Shown in pieces: positions 5,424 to 6,009 of a stretch of 6,009 nt of DNA. The notes below the pieces were generated by a model. The model was given only the letters and a program-made list of their open reading frames with translations, was not told the origin of the DNA and searched no databases. The DNA comes from CAJQND01 sp051010055 (GTDB lineage Bacteria; Pseudomonadota; Alphaproteobacteria; Rhizobiales; CAJQND01): contig JBPCVY010000064.1 in NCBI GenBank assembly GCA_051010055.1, positions 1 to 6,009 of the forward strand, in the 5' to 3' direction. The position numbers and the translations under genes were made by a program. Numbering within the stretch: position 1 is the first letter of the stretch; each line of letters begins with the position of its first letter.

Positions 5424-6009
5424 ATGTCTAATCTGATAAAACTGACGCGCCGCGGCGCCATCGCGGTTTCGGCTGCGGCGTTACTGGTACTTGGAACGGC
5501 ATCGGGGAGCCGGGCGGAGTACCCGGAAAAGCCGGTTGAAATGACCATCCTGTTCGGCGGCACAGCCAAGGCTATTGGCCAGCTGCTGGCAGATTTGATG
5601 TCAAAGAACATGTCTCAACCTGTGGTGCCTGTCAGCCGTACCGGCGGCGGCGGAGCGGTCGGTTATTCCCATGTCCAGGGAACACCCGCGGACGGCTACA
5701 ACATCGTGTGGAACTCGAACTCGGTTTCAACCGCCCACCATAAAGGCAATATGAGCTTTAACTATGAAGCATTTACGCCGATTGCCCGGATTTCAACAGA
5801 AGTACCGGCGTTAGCCGTGAACGCTAAATCCGGCTGGAAATCTCTTGAAGATATGGTGGCGGCGGCCAAGTCCGGCTCAGGCAAACTCAAATTCGGCAGT
5901 TCGGGCAAAGGCTCGTTCACCCATCTGACTTCTGCGGCATTGGTCGATGCCCGGGGGAGTGCCGAGAAAGTGGTAGACGTGCCCTACGGCAAAGGCAAGG
6001 CACCGGCGG
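5424..6009 (+). CDS. Tripartite tricarboxylate transporter (TTT) substrate-binding protein, TctC/Bug family (3' truncated)
   Basis: The frame runs open to the end of the window (195 codons of a family usually about 320 residues). Residues 1-31 form a signal peptide: LTRRGA, a hydrophobic stretch of small residues and leucines, and a likely cleavage after SRA (29-31) before EYPEKPVEM. The pair R9-R10 hints at Tat export, but Sec is also possible. The mature N-terminus follows the Bug pattern: YP.KPV, then the first ligand loop FGGTAKAIG, PVVPVSRTGGGGAVGYSHV (family NRPGAGG...G), the TPADGYNIVW strand, FTPIARIS, the GSSGKGSFTHL segment and VPYGKGKAPA (family VPYKG..PA). In the periplasm such proteins capture carboxylates and similar solutes for the TctA/TctB membrane pair, whose genes may follow. 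The first loop has K49 where most family members have Asp (GGxxD). The gene is 92 nt after the Mo-enzyme genes in the same direction, which suggests it brings in the substrate of this pathway. Confidence 0.9.
   Translation, partial: MSNLIKLTRRGAIAVSAAALLVLGTASGSRAEYPEKPVEMTILFGGTAKAIGQLLADLMSKNMSQPVVPVSRTGGGGAVGYSHVQGTPADGYNIVWNSNSVSTAHHKGNMSFNYEAFTPIARISTEVPALAVNAKSGWKSLEDMVAAAKSGSGKLKFGSSGKGSFTHLTSAALVDARGSAEKVVDVPYGKGKAPA

Overview
The window is a single-strand (+) stretch of bacterial catabolic operon. Moderate-to-high GC, strong AAGGAGG-type ribosome binding sites and the gene content (IclR regulator, xanthine-oxidase-family hydroxylase, tripartite tricarboxylate transporter binding protein) suggest a Gram-negative proteobacterium, probably an alphaproteobacterium. 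The taxonomic call is inferred from content and style only. Both ends cut through genes.

Layout: (1) 1-344, C-terminal effector-domain part of an IclR-family regulator; (2) 359-1522, a zinc-dependent medium-chain dehydrogenase with a Rossmann motif that looks NADP-type; (3) 1546-2463, the FAD-binding subunit of a molybdenum hydroxylase; (4) 2456-4336, a chain that fuses the two [2Fe-2S] domains to the first half of the molybdopterin-binding region; (5) 4336-5331, a separate chain with the second half of the molybdopterin-binding region, including the expected catalytic glutamate; (6) 5424-6009, the N-terminal part of a TctC/Bug periplasmic solute-binding protein that runs off the window. Genes 1-5 are separated by at most 23 nt or overlap (8 nt and 1 nt), so they look like one transcription unit. 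The only larger gap is the 92 nt before the binding protein, which holds a possible promoter and an unused Shine-Dalgarno-like sequence.

Proposed joint function: the binding protein captures an organic acid or related solute for a TTT transporter whose membrane genes probably follow. The dehydrogenase oxidises or reduces an alcohol/carbonyl. The Mo/[2Fe-2S]/FAD enzyme hydroxylates an aldehyde or heteroaromatic carbon. The IclR protein probably senses the substrate or an intermediate. The substrate cannot be read from the sequence.

The most unusual feature is the enzyme architecture. The [2Fe-2S] module is fused to the molybdenum subunit as in Desulfovibrio aldehyde oxidoreductase (Mop). That Mop-like chain is then cut in two at the boundary between its two molybdopterin domains, with a strong ribosome binding site and a TGATG stop/start overlap at the cut. 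This looks like an evolved split rather than a sequencing error.
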